From Bacteroidota bacterium (GTDB lineage: Bacteria > Bacteroidota > Ignavibacteria > UBA10030 > UBA6906), in the NCBI GenBank assembly GCA_030835135.1, contig JAUQWO010000071.1, positions 1-64,000 on the forward strand: a DNA stretch of 64,000 bases, read 5' to 3'. A model generated the notes under the pieces. That model saw nothing but the letters and a program-made list of their open reading frames with translations. It was not told the DNA's origin and did no database searches. The first letter of the stretch is position 1. Each line of letters opens with the position of its first letter. The translations under genes were made by a program, and so were the position numbers. Positions 51,485-58,675 of the stretch are shown here, one piece after another.

Positions 51485-54196
51485 ATGAAGCCATTCTCCG
51501 TCGTCGTGTTGCTGTATCTGATGATCTCCGCCGCGTACGGACAGACGGCGGAGATCCGCGTGCGCGTCATCTCCGCCGAGTCGCGCACTCCCCTCTCCGG
51601 GGCGATCCTCATGATCACTCCCCGCACCGACCCGTCGCGTATCCATCATGCCATGACCGACACGGCCGGGCACGCCGTGTTCCTGCCCGACGGGAGGGGG
51701 CTGTACCGTCTCGAGGTGCACCATGTCGGCCACCTTCCCTATGCCGGCCTCATCGAGCATGTGCCGCCGGTGACGGATGCCGGGACGATCGCACTGAAGG
51801 CCCGCACGATCCAGATCGACGAGGTCGTGATCCGTGCGGAAGCTGAGATCCAGCAGAAGGGCGATACGACGGAGTATCTCGCAGATGCATTCCGGTCATT
51901 CGAGGACGCCAGCACCGAGGATCTGCTTCTCCGGCTTCCGGGTTTGAGTTTCTCGGGGAGTTCGATCCGCACCGGCATGAACGACGTGGCCGAGATCCTG
52001 CTCGATGGAAGTCCCATTCCTACCGGCGATATACGATCGGTGCTCCAGGCGATCCCGGCAGCATCCATCGAACGGGTACAGGTGTTTGACAGACAGAGTG
52101 AGGATGCGGAGTTCTCCGGCTTCGATGACGGAACCAGACGTGCGACGATCAACCTGGTCTCCAGGGGGAAGCGCGTGAACATGACCACAGTGAACGCCTC
52201 GGCCGGCTACGGCGAGAGCGGGCGGTACGAAGGGCGAGGGGCGATCCTGCGGATGGATGGGCCGCGGCGGTACTCCCTGCTGGGGAACTATCTGTCGGGT
52301 TCGGGAACGGGCAGCGGTCAACTCGCTTCAGCACTCCATGATATCAACCCGGACGTCGGCCCCCTGGAAGTCAACTCGATGTCACCATCGAGCCGGCGCA
52401 TCACCAGGGGGATGGGCTCGGCGGGATTCAATGAGCAATGGGATGGCGGCTACGCGAGTATCGGCTATGTCCTCACCCGTCCGGGATCTGAGAGCGACGA
52501 GGTCCGGCACCGGACGTATTTCCTTGCGGGCGATGGAGTGTCGTCGTACAGCGAGCATCGCACATCGCGATCGGTGGAATTCACCCACCTCATCAACGGC
52601 CGTCTTGAATTGGGGTTCGGGCAGTACAACTCCGCAGTCTTCACCCCGCGGATCACGTTCCGCTCTGGTGACAACGAACGTCAGGTCTCCGGTGAGCGGG
52701 TAGCTACAGACCCCGCGTCCTCAACCGTCCTGTCAACATCGAATCGCGTATCAACATCGTCGGGCACGCTGGGGGGAACGCTGGTCCTGAGGCAGAAGTT
52801 CGAGCTTCCGGGGCGGACACTCTCCCTCGAGCTCGGGCTCACACAGCAGAACGGGGAGCGGCACACGGACATGGAGAGCCATATCGTCACCACTCTGCCT
52901 GCGGGAAGAACGACCGAGGTGCTCAGACAGACGGGGAGAGACAGCATGCCTTCAGCGGAGTTCAGGTCACGACTGCTGTTCACCGAACCCGTGACGGTCA
53001 GCAGTCGGGTGCAGTTCGAGTACCTCATGAGCGGATCGCGATCTGCATCTGCAGTGCGCACGACGTCCGAGCAGCCCGTCAGGGTAGATCCCGACCCTGC
53101 GACATCGAGTTCCTTTGTGCAGCGGGTGACAACACACCGGGCGGGAGCAGCACTGCAAGTCAGGAGCGGGGATGTCCTGTTCACTGCCGGACTGGCGTAC
53201 GAGCAGACGGCGATCGGAGGTGAGGAGCAATGGACTGCACGGGCGTCCACGTCCCGGACGTACGGGACCTTGTTGCCATCGGTCTCGGTGAAAATGGGCA
53301 AGGGACCGGCGTCCCTGCGGGTACGGTACGTTGCTTCCCCGGTCATCCCGACACTCGGGCAGACACAGGAGGTCATGGACAATGCCCACCCGATGTTCCT
53401 GACGATCGGGAACGCGCGACTGCGTCAGGGGGTACAGCACCTGGTGGATGTGAACTATTCCACTTCAATGGATCAGGGGCCCAGGTTCTGGGTCTCCGTG
53501 CGCGGAACGGTGAGTTCGGACGCCATTTGCAGAGCGGTCACCCTGTTCGATGCAGAAACGGTCCTGCCGGGCGGTGGGGTCATGCTCCCCGGTGGGGAGC
53601 TCACAACGTATGTGAATGAGCACGGTGCATGGAGCACGGGGGGGATGTTTGCCCTCTCGCTGCCTGTTCAGGCCCTCGCGTCGGAGGTCTCGTTGTGGGG
53701 CACCGGGAACCTGTCGTCGACCCCCTGGTTCCGGAATGGCGCACGGGAGAGGACGGAGCAGTGGAGCATGTCTCCCGAGTTCACGCTCCGGACCACCATC
53801 GACACCACGCTGCGGGTGTCGGGTGGCTACGCGTTGACATTCCGGTCGACTGCCGTGTCATCGCGGGAGAACGAACCACGCCGGAGTGTGATCCGGACGT
53901 TGTTGGTCGAGGCGACATGGTGGGCGACCCGGTGGCTCTCGTTGGAGAGCAGCGTGGCAGTGCGCGGGGAAACTGGATTGACATCGGGGTTGGACGGAGA
54001 GGGGGCGAGGTGGGACCTCGCGTGCAGCGTCAGTCCATTTGGTCGCCGCCGGCTGGTCCTGCGGCTGGAATGTCACGACCTGCTGAATACGGACCGGAGC
54101 GTGGTGCGGACATTCACGGACAGTTATGTAGAGGACTCGAACAGCACGCTTCTGCCGCGGTACTTTTTGATGCGTGTCTCGTATTTTTGGAATTGA
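51485..54196 (+). CDS. Outer-membrane TonB-dependent receptor-like protein
   Basis: A 903-residue protein with a signal peptide (1-19, ending AAYG). It has a carboxypeptidase-regulatory-like fold at about 22-100 (IRVRVISAESRTPLSGAIL), a plug domain at about 115-215 (STEDLLLRLPGLSF, ILLDGSPIPTGDIRS, IPAASIERVQVFD) and a long beta-barrel ending in the aromatic YFWN. There is no clear TonB box and no SusD partner adjacent, so it resembles the outer-membrane beta-barrel family found alone in FCB bacteria. It is divergent from the beta-helix glycosidase gene, which may supply its ligand. The ATG at 51485 begins the signal peptide. Confidence 0.85.
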   Translation: MKPFSVVVLLYLMISAAYGQTAEIRVRVISAESRTPLSGAILMITPRTDPSRIHHAMTDTAGHAVFLPDGRGLYRLEVHHVGHLPYAGLIEHVPPVTDAGTIALKARTIQIDEVVIRAEAEIQQKGDTTEYLADAFRSFEDASTEDLLLRLPGLSFSGSSIRTGMNDVAEILLDGSPIPTGDIRSVLQAIPAASIERVQVFDRQSEDAEFSGFDDGTRRATINLVSRGKRVNMTTVNASAGYGESGRYEGRGAILRMDGPRRYSLLGNYLSGSGTGSGQLASALHDINPDVGPLEVNSMSPSSRRITRGMGSAGFNEQWDGGYASIGYVLTRPGSESDEVRHRTYFLAGDGVSSYSEHRTSRSVEFTHLINGRLELGFGQYNSAVFTPRITFRSGDNERQVSGERVATDPASSTVLSTSNRVSTSSGTLGGTLVLRQKFELPGRTLSLELGLTQQNGERHTDMESHIVTTLPAGRTTEVLRQTGRDSMPSAEFRSRLLFTEPVTVSSRVQFEYLMSGSRSASAVRTTSEQPVRVDPDPATSSSFVQRVTTHRAGAALQVRSGDVLFTAGLAYEQTAIGGEEQWTARASTSRTYGTLLPSVSVKMGKGPASLRVRYVASPVIPTLGQTQEVMDNAHPMFLTIGNARLRQGVQHLVDVNYSTSMDQGPRFWVSVRGTVSSDAICRAVTLFDAETVLPGGGVMLPGGELTTYVNEHGAWSTGGMFALSLPVQALASEVSLWGTGNLSSTPWFRNGARERTEQWSMSPEFTLRTTIDTTLRVSGGYALTFRSTAVSSRENEPRRSVIRTLLVEATWWATRWLSLESSVAVRGETGLTSGLDGEGARWDLACSVSPFGRRRLVLRLECHDLLNTDRSVVRTFTDSYVEDSNSTLLPRYFLMRVSYFWN

Positions 54197-54221
54197 CATT
54201 TTCATGCAGAAGCGCTATCTT
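54193..54221 (+). promoter_or_regulatory. tRNA-Asn promoter
   Basis: Consensus TTGACA (54193-54198), 17 nt, then TATCTT (54216-54221). The TGA stop codon of the upstream barrel gene lies within the -35 box. The start near 54228 gives a 5-prime leader of about 60 nt before the tRNA. Confidence 0.8.
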
Positions 54222-54289
54222 GAAAGTATCCTCCGCGTTGGACGATCAGCGGCACGTGACACAGGTTCAGCGGTGAGGATGTGGAAGAT

Positions 54290-54361
54290 TCCGCGATAGC
54301 TCAATGGTAGAGCATGCGGCTGTTAACCGCAGGGTTGCAGGTTCGAGTCCTGCTCGCGGAG
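54290..54361 (+). tRNA. tRNA-Asn (anticodon GUU)
   Basis: All arms pair: acceptor TCCGCGA with TCGCGGA, D stem GCTC with GAGC, anticodon stem TGCGG with CCGCA around loop CTGTTAA (anticodon GTT), and T stem GCAGG with CCTGC around TTCGAGT. The discriminator base is G. CCA is not encoded (the next bases are CAC), so it must be added enzymatically. Confidence 0.98.
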
Positions 54362-54365
54362 CACA

Positions 54366-54397
54366 AGAAAGCCCCGGAAGAAATTCCGGGGCTTTCT
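54366..54397 (+). terminator. Terminator after tRNA-Asn
   Basis: A perfect 14-bp stem, AGAAAGCCCCGGAA (54366-54379) with TTCCGGGGCTTTCT (54384-54397), around a GAAA tetraloop, beginning 4 nt after the tRNA. The 3-prime arm ends in CTTTCT. Confidence 0.9.
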
Positions 54398-54480
54398 GCG
54401 TTTCAGTGCGCCTGCTCCCCCGACCTTGGCCAGGACGAACCACCTCCAAAGACCATTGCCGGTTCCGCCGCGTGCTCACG

Positions 54481-54716
54481 TCATGCGCTCTGCCTTCGTG
54501 CAATGAACTCCGGAAGCGACGTGCCGATGATGGCGCTCCACCCTTCCACGAAATTGGCGCGCGCAAGATCAGGGTTGTCCACCGGGAACGTCTCGAGGCC
54601 GCGGTGCGTCAACCGAAGGACCGTCCTCTCACCCTCCGCGAACAATCCCATGCGCTGCGCGAACGTAGTGTGACGATGAATGAAACCATCGTTCAGTTGG
54701 GATGGTTCAACCACTA
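54481..54716 (-). pseudogene. Remnant of an SRPBCC (AHSA1) gene, C-terminal part only
   Basis: The frame ending in TGA at 54481 encodes LFAEGERTVLRLTHRGLETFPVDNPDLARANFVEGW and then SLPEFIA, the characteristic end of AHSA1/SRPBCC proteins. Upstream the same frame loses similarity: the preceding strand (VSFIVTL) is readable only in another frame, and before that lies the neighbouring membrane-protein gene. No N-terminal half or start exists, so it is a truncated, frameshifted copy. It is not a fragment of the intact SRPBCC gene at 55149-55634, whose end differs. Confidence 0.55.
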
Positions 54717-55100
54717 TCAAGAACTCTGTCTGGACCTGAGAATACCGCCGAGCCAGGTCAGCGGGAACGCTGTCACGGCAAGCGCGATGGGATACCAGTG
54801 CTGCGAGAGTTCCCACCCGGCCACAACGCCCGCAGTACCGGCGAGGGTCCCGATCACCCCAAGGACCTTCACATGCTTCATGGGGTTCGCCGGCGCCGTC
54901 CAGGCGGTGACATATCCCCCCGCCACAGCGTAGAGACTCCGATACGCAAAAGCGATGATCAGGAGTGTCGTGTCGAACAAGCCCCTGGAGGGATCCGGGA
55001 AGAACCCGACCTTCTCCAGCACGGCGTCCGTTCCGACGCTCAACACCACTACGGTCAGGAATCCTGCCGCGACCGATCCAATGCTCTTCAACGTGTTCAT
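54717..55100 (-). CDS. Small four-helix membrane protein
   Basis: A 127-residue protein with four predicted transmembrane helices (IGSVAAGFLTVVVLSVG, LLIIAFAYRSLYAVAGGYV, VLGVIGTLAGTAGVVAG, WYPIALAVTAFPLTWLGG). No family name is recognised with confidence; similar proteins are found in ArsR/SRPBCC neighbourhoods. It follows the SRPBCC gene by 48 nt on the same strand and is probably in the ArsR-led operon. A longer frame on the same strand is a shadow of this gene joined to the SRPBCC remnant. Confidence 0.75.
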   Translation of the reverse strand: MNTLKSIGSVAAGFLTVVVLSVGTDAVLEKVGFFPDPSRGLFDTTLLIIAFAYRSLYAVAGGYVTAWTAPANPMKHVKVLGVIGTLAGTAGVVAGWELSQHWYPIALAVTAFPLTWLGGILRSRQSS

Positions 55101-55148
55101 GCGTCACTCCTTGGTTGTGATTGCTTCAATGGATGCTCTGACGACGGG

Positions 55149-55634
55149 TCATGGGATTGGCGGAGACCCGGCCGGGAGACACAGCAGTGCAGACTCCTGC
55201 AAGCGGTCGAAACAGCTGGACCATCCCTCCGTATGTCCTTCACGCTCCGTGGTCGAGCGGAAGGGGACCTGACGGAACACCATGCGCGTCGACCCTTCTT
55301 CTTCGGTGAACGCCACCGTGACGACGGTCTCCATGCCGCGCTCACCTTCTTCTTCCCACTGAAAGGTGAAGACGAGCCTCTGGTGTGGCACGATCTCGTG
55401 GAAGATACCGTTCATCCACAGCAACCGGCCGTCTTCGACCGACCGCAGGCAAGCCCGCCACCTGCCGCCGACGGTCAGGTCCATCGTCATCTCCGTCGCA
55501 GGATGATGTTTCGGCCCCCACCAGGCCATCAGATGCTCCACCTGGGTCCAGGCTTTCCAGACCAACGCGACGGGAGCGTTGAATGTCCGCTCCAGCACAA
55601 GTTCGTTCCCGGTCCTATCTCCGTTTGACGGCAT
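55149..55634 (-). CDS. SRPBCC (AHSA1-like) domain protein
   Basis: A 161-residue protein with the START/AHSA1 fold: LVLERTFNAPVALVWKAWTQVEHLMAWWGPKH at the start, then the MDLTVGGRWRACLRS strand pair, VFTFQWEEEGERG, and the helix HTEGWSSCFDRLQE at the end. Such proteins bind hydrophobic ligands, and many are paired with ArsR regulators. The ATG overlaps the arsR-like gene by 20 nt. The substrate is unknown. Confidence 0.9.
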   Translation of the reverse strand: MPSNGDRTGNELVLERTFNAPVALVWKAWTQVEHLMAWWGPKHHPATEMTMDLTVGGRWRACLRSVEDGRLLWMNGIFHEIVPHQRLVFTFQWEEEGERGMETVVTVAFTEEEGSTRMVFRQVPFRSTTEREGHTEGWSSCFDRLQESALLCLPAGSPPIP

Positions 55635-55959
55635 CGCTCTTCTCCCTCTCCTGGATCTCCTTGAGATATTCATCCAGCGCATCAAAGGTGTGCGTCCAGA
55701 ATTTCCTGTACGGCTCGAGCCAGCCCGATACTTCCCCCAGCGGCTCAAGCGTCACCTCACAATACTTTTCCCGGCCTTCCTGACTCGTCACCACGAGTCC
55801 ACATTCTGCGAGGATCTTAATATGTTTTGATACGGCCGGGCGACTGATCGTGAAGCACTCGGCAACGCCATTCACGTTCATCTTCTTCCGTTTGGCCAGC
55901 AGCCCGATGATCGCTCGCCGGTTCGGATCGGCGATCGCCTGGAACACGTCTCTTCTCAT
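55615..55959 (-). CDS. ArsR-family transcriptional regulator
   Basis: A 114-residue winged-helix repressor: FQAIADPNRRAIIGLLAKRKKMNVNGVAE, recognition helix TISRPAVSKHIKILAECGLV, wing REGREKYCEVT, and a C-terminal helix ending YLKEIQEREK. It lacks the CVC metal motif of ArsR proper, and belongs to the PadR-like SRPBCC-associated subgroup that regulates neighbours. It is preceded by a consensus promoter and a perfect palindrome, so it is probably autoregulated. It overlaps the SRPBCC gene. Confidence 0.92.
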   Translation of the reverse strand: MRRDVFQAIADPNRRAIIGLLAKRKKMNVNGVAECFTISRPAVSKHIKILAECGLVVTSQEGREKYCEVTLEPLGEVSGWLEPYRKFWTHTFDALDEYLKEIQEREKSDAVKRR

Positions 55960-55983
55960 AGTGCCCTTGCGTGGATACGAATC

Positions 55984-56003
55984 ATGTAACCCTATGGTTA
56001 CAT
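55984..56003. promoter_or_regulatory. Candidate ArsR-family operator
   Basis: Perfect inverted repeat ATGTAACC (55984-55991), 4 nt, GGTTACAT (55996-56003), between the -10 box and the arsR-like ATG, overlapping the -10 by 2 nt and covering the predicted start site near 55995. Confidence 0.75.
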
Positions 56004-56030
56004 AATAGACAGTTCAGAGGTGAGTGTCAA
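56002..56030 (-). promoter_or_regulatory. Promoter of the arsR-SRPBCC operon
   Basis: On the minus strand TTGACA (56025-56030, perfect), exactly 17 nt, then TATTAT (56002-56007, 5 of 6). It is the strongest sigma-70 match in the window along with the tRNA promoter. Confidence 0.85.
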
Positions 56031-56419
56031 GTGCGGGCCTGTTCCCCATGCGGGGCCATCCTGCACCCGCACCGTGTGCGGAAGGCTCGACGCGGCGAGA
56101 TCGGGAGGAATGCGCCCTGCATGCTGGAGGCCTACACCACCCTTCTGACCCCATTCGCTGCGACGCTGAGGAGGGCCAAATGCCCCAGAGCCACACAGAT
56201 CGAGTGGCTGGCCCACCTGTGCCTTCCAACTTGTTACTCCGCTTGTTATATTGTCACGGGGGAACACCTCACCACCGCCCACCCCGGTAACCGCCTGTTC
56301 GCAGGCACCTGTTCTCCTCCCGACATGCTCACCTGCGCATCTTCGATACTCCGGACGATATGTGTCGTGCCGCGGGGGAAGGCACATACGCGGAACACAC
56401 AATCCAGGGGAAGACCCAT
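56031..56419. other. Long intergenic region without a recognised gene
   Basis: About 390 nt between the arsR promoter and the type IX-secreted gene. Only unsupported open frames are present. A TATATT at 56247-56252 with TTCCAA 17 nt upstream is a weak candidate promoter for the plus-strand gene. No repeat, RNA gene or transposon end is seen. Confidence 0.5.
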
Positions 56420-58510
56420 ATGAGATCGTGGCTCGGTGCGGTACTCGTGATCATGCTCGCTTTCAGTGCACAGCGTTCGACCGCCCAACCTTTCTGGAGT
56501 CCCGCCAGCGGGATCTGGGTTGGTAAGGTCGTACAATTCACATCGGCACGCGACGGGTCCGTCATCGCCGCCGGGAGTCCCGGCGTCTTCAGGTCCACGG
56601 ACCATGGCCTCAGCTGGCAATCCACGGACCTCACCTCCTTCATGACGCAGTTCGCCGTCGACACCTCCGGCAGGATCTTCGCAGGTACCAGACTGGGAGG
56701 AATGTACTGTTCAGTAGATCAGGGACACCACTGGAAGACGATCACGGAAGGACTCTCTTCGCTGGAGGTGACACGCCTGGAGGCATGCCATGATGGCACA
56801 GTCCTGGCGATCATGAAGGATGGTCTCTACAGGATCAACGGTGGCGATTCCGTCTGGACACTCGTCGATACGACGATCGTCACTGCCGGGGCAGTGTTTG
56901 TTCGGTCGAATTCCGCAGGGACCCTGTTCGCCGCCTCCATCGAGGGGAAGCTCTTCACATCCATTACCGGCGGATCACACTGGACTCCCACCGACACCGG
57001 GAACAAGTACTGGGACTTCCGCGCGCTCTTCATTGATAGGAACGACAACCTCTTCAAGAGTATTGGCGGGTTTGGTATCTCGCGGTCCACCGATGGTGGT
57101 TCCACCTGGCACACGGTGCATGCCACCGATGCGGGAATATTCGCGGAAGGCCCGACCGGAACCCTCTTTGCCGGCACCGGTTCAGGGGTGATCAGATCGA
57201 TCGACAGCGGCAAGACCTGGGTTCGCATCCCGAGTGAAGCAGGCCCATCCGTCTCTGCCCTGATTGCAGCACACAACGGGGTCGTCCTCTGGTCCGGTCT
57301 GGACACCGAGGTCTTTCGATCGACCGACAATGGCGCAACCTATACACCACAGTATCCCGGTCCTGGCGGTCAGGTGATATCGTGCCTTGCTGCGGACAAG
57401 AACGGAGTCATATTCGCGGGAGCATTCGCCCTTGGTGTGTTCCGGTCAATGGATGGCGGTACATCGTGGATGCAGTCCGACGCGGGCATGACCAATCGCG
57501 CCGTGAACGCAGTAGCGGTGGGGCCCGGGCAACTCCGCCTCGCGGCAACACAGCAAGGGCTCTTCATGTCGTCCGACAACGGCGACACGTGGGCGAGGCG
57601 TGACAGCGGCATGAATCCACTCTGGACGAATGACCTGCTCCTCTCCCCCGCGGGAACGTTCTTTGCTGCCACCACAGGGGGAGGCGTGTTCACTTCAACG
57701 AACAATGGAGCGGTGTGGACACAATCGGGTGCCGGGGTCCTGCCGGCTGAGATCCGCAAACTCCGTCTCGGGACTGATGGTACGCTGTATGTTGCCGGAC
57801 ATCCGGGAGGTGTCTACGGATCGACGGATGATGGTGCACACTGGACCTATCTCACGGGGGGTCCCCGGAAATATGAGTATGTCCGGGGGCTCGCCACCGG
57901 TCCGCAACGCCGGTTGGCCGCGCTCACCTTGGATTCGCTTCGCCTTTCCAGCGACGGAGGGGATACCTGGTCAACGATCGTGACGCCGACCGGCCAGCAA
58001 ATCTGGGATGTATACCTCGACCGCAGTGCTTCACTGTTTCTCTCCGTCACGGATGGCAGAGTGTACCGGTCAACGGATGATGGATCGACATGGACGCAGT
58101 TCCATGCAGGCCTCCCCGAGGGCGGCACTCTCGTCAGCGACTTCCTCCAAAATGAGTCCGGGTATCTGTACGCCGCGACACAATTCGGGGTCTATCGGAC
58201 CGTCCGTGTGACGACAGGGATCGAACAGCAGCCACCTCTCGTGCCGGACGCGGTCAGACTCCTTTCAGGGTATCCCAATCCATTCAATGGCGCGACCCGG
58301 ATCAGATTCATGCTACCGCACAAGGCACAGGTATCACTCACGGTCTTCAATACACTCGGCCAACGCGTGGCCATCCTGGCTGAAGGGCCACGTGAACCGG
58401 GAGCTCATGAAGTCGTCTTCGATGCAGCCAGCTTGCCTTCGGGTACGTACTACTACCGCCTGCGGGTCGACGGATCATATCTCGTCGGGCGAGCCCTGTT
58501 GCTGAAGTGA
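56420..58510 (+). CDS. Type IX-secreted BNR/sortilin-like repeat protein
   Basis: A 696-residue exported protein: signal peptide (1-22), then about a dozen beta-propeller blades of the BNR/VPS10 type (STDHGLSW, SVDQGHHW, STDGGSTWHTV, SIDSGKTWVRI, STDNGATY, SMDGGTSW, SSDNGDTW, STDDGAHW and others). The last about 85 residues form a type IX secretion sorting domain with YPNPFNGATRIRF and a PSGTYYYRLRVDG ending in LLLK. It should reach the cell surface or medium. Enzymatic activity is not evident; glycan or peptide recognition is possible. The ATG at 56420 starts the signal peptide. Confidence 0.92.
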   Translation: MRSWLGAVLVIMLAFSAQRSTAQPFWSPASGIWVGKVVQFTSARDGSVIAAGSPGVFRSTDHGLSWQSTDLTSFMTQFAVDTSGRIFAGTRLGGMYCSVDQGHHWKTITEGLSSLEVTRLEACHDGTVLAIMKDGLYRINGGDSVWTLVDTTIVTAGAVFVRSNSAGTLFAASIEGKLFTSITGGSHWTPTDTGNKYWDFRALFIDRNDNLFKSIGGFGISRSTDGGSTWHTVHATDAGIFAEGPTGTLFAGTGSGVIRSIDSGKTWVRIPSEAGPSVSALIAAHNGVVLWSGLDTEVFRSTDNGATYTPQYPGPGGQVISCLAADKNGVIFAGAFALGVFRSMDGGTSWMQSDAGMTNRAVNAVAVGPGQLRLAATQQGLFMSSDNGDTWARRDSGMNPLWTNDLLLSPAGTFFAATTGGGVFTSTNNGAVWTQSGAGVLPAEIRKLRLGTDGTLYVAGHPGGVYGSTDDGAHWTYLTGGPRKYEYVRGLATGPQRRLAALTLDSLRLSSDGGDTWSTIVTPTGQQIWDVYLDRSASLFLSVTDGRVYRSTDDGSTWTQFHAGLPEGGTLVSDFLQNESGYLYAATQFGVYRTVRVTTGIEQQPPLVPDAVRLLSGYPNPFNGATRIRFMLPHKAQVSLTVFNTLGQRVAILAEGPREPGAHEVVFDAASLPSGTYYYRLRVDGSYLVGRALLLK

Positions 58511-58589
58511 AACGGTGGTCCGCCCAACACACCGGACCACAGGGAACGATCCACAACACAGCGAGCAGTTTGCTGCGGGGGAGTACAGA

Positions 58590-58622
58590 AAAGCCCCATC
58601 CCGCATGAAGGGATGGGGCTTT
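58590..58622. terminator. Bidirectional terminator
   Basis: AAAGCCCCATCCC (58590-58602) and GGGATGGGGCTTT (58610-58622) form a 13-bp stem with a 7-nt loop between the convergent BNR-repeat and tricorn genes. The A-run/T-run edges serve both strands. Confidence 0.9.
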
Positions 58623-58675
58623 CCATGGTTCGGCCCAGCCTGCAGAAACCCGACGCCGTAATGAGCGACGGTACC

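Noticed and set aside
54481..55107. 208-codon minus-strand frame considered as one gene
   Set aside because: Its N-terminal two-thirds are a shifted reading of the four-helix membrane-protein gene; only the last about 60 codons resemble SRPBCC, so it was split into a CDS and a remnant.
55971..56423. 150-codon plus-strand frame in the arsR/T9SS gap
   Set aside because: Starts inside the arsR operator, Cys/Arg-rich, no motif and no ribosome-binding site.
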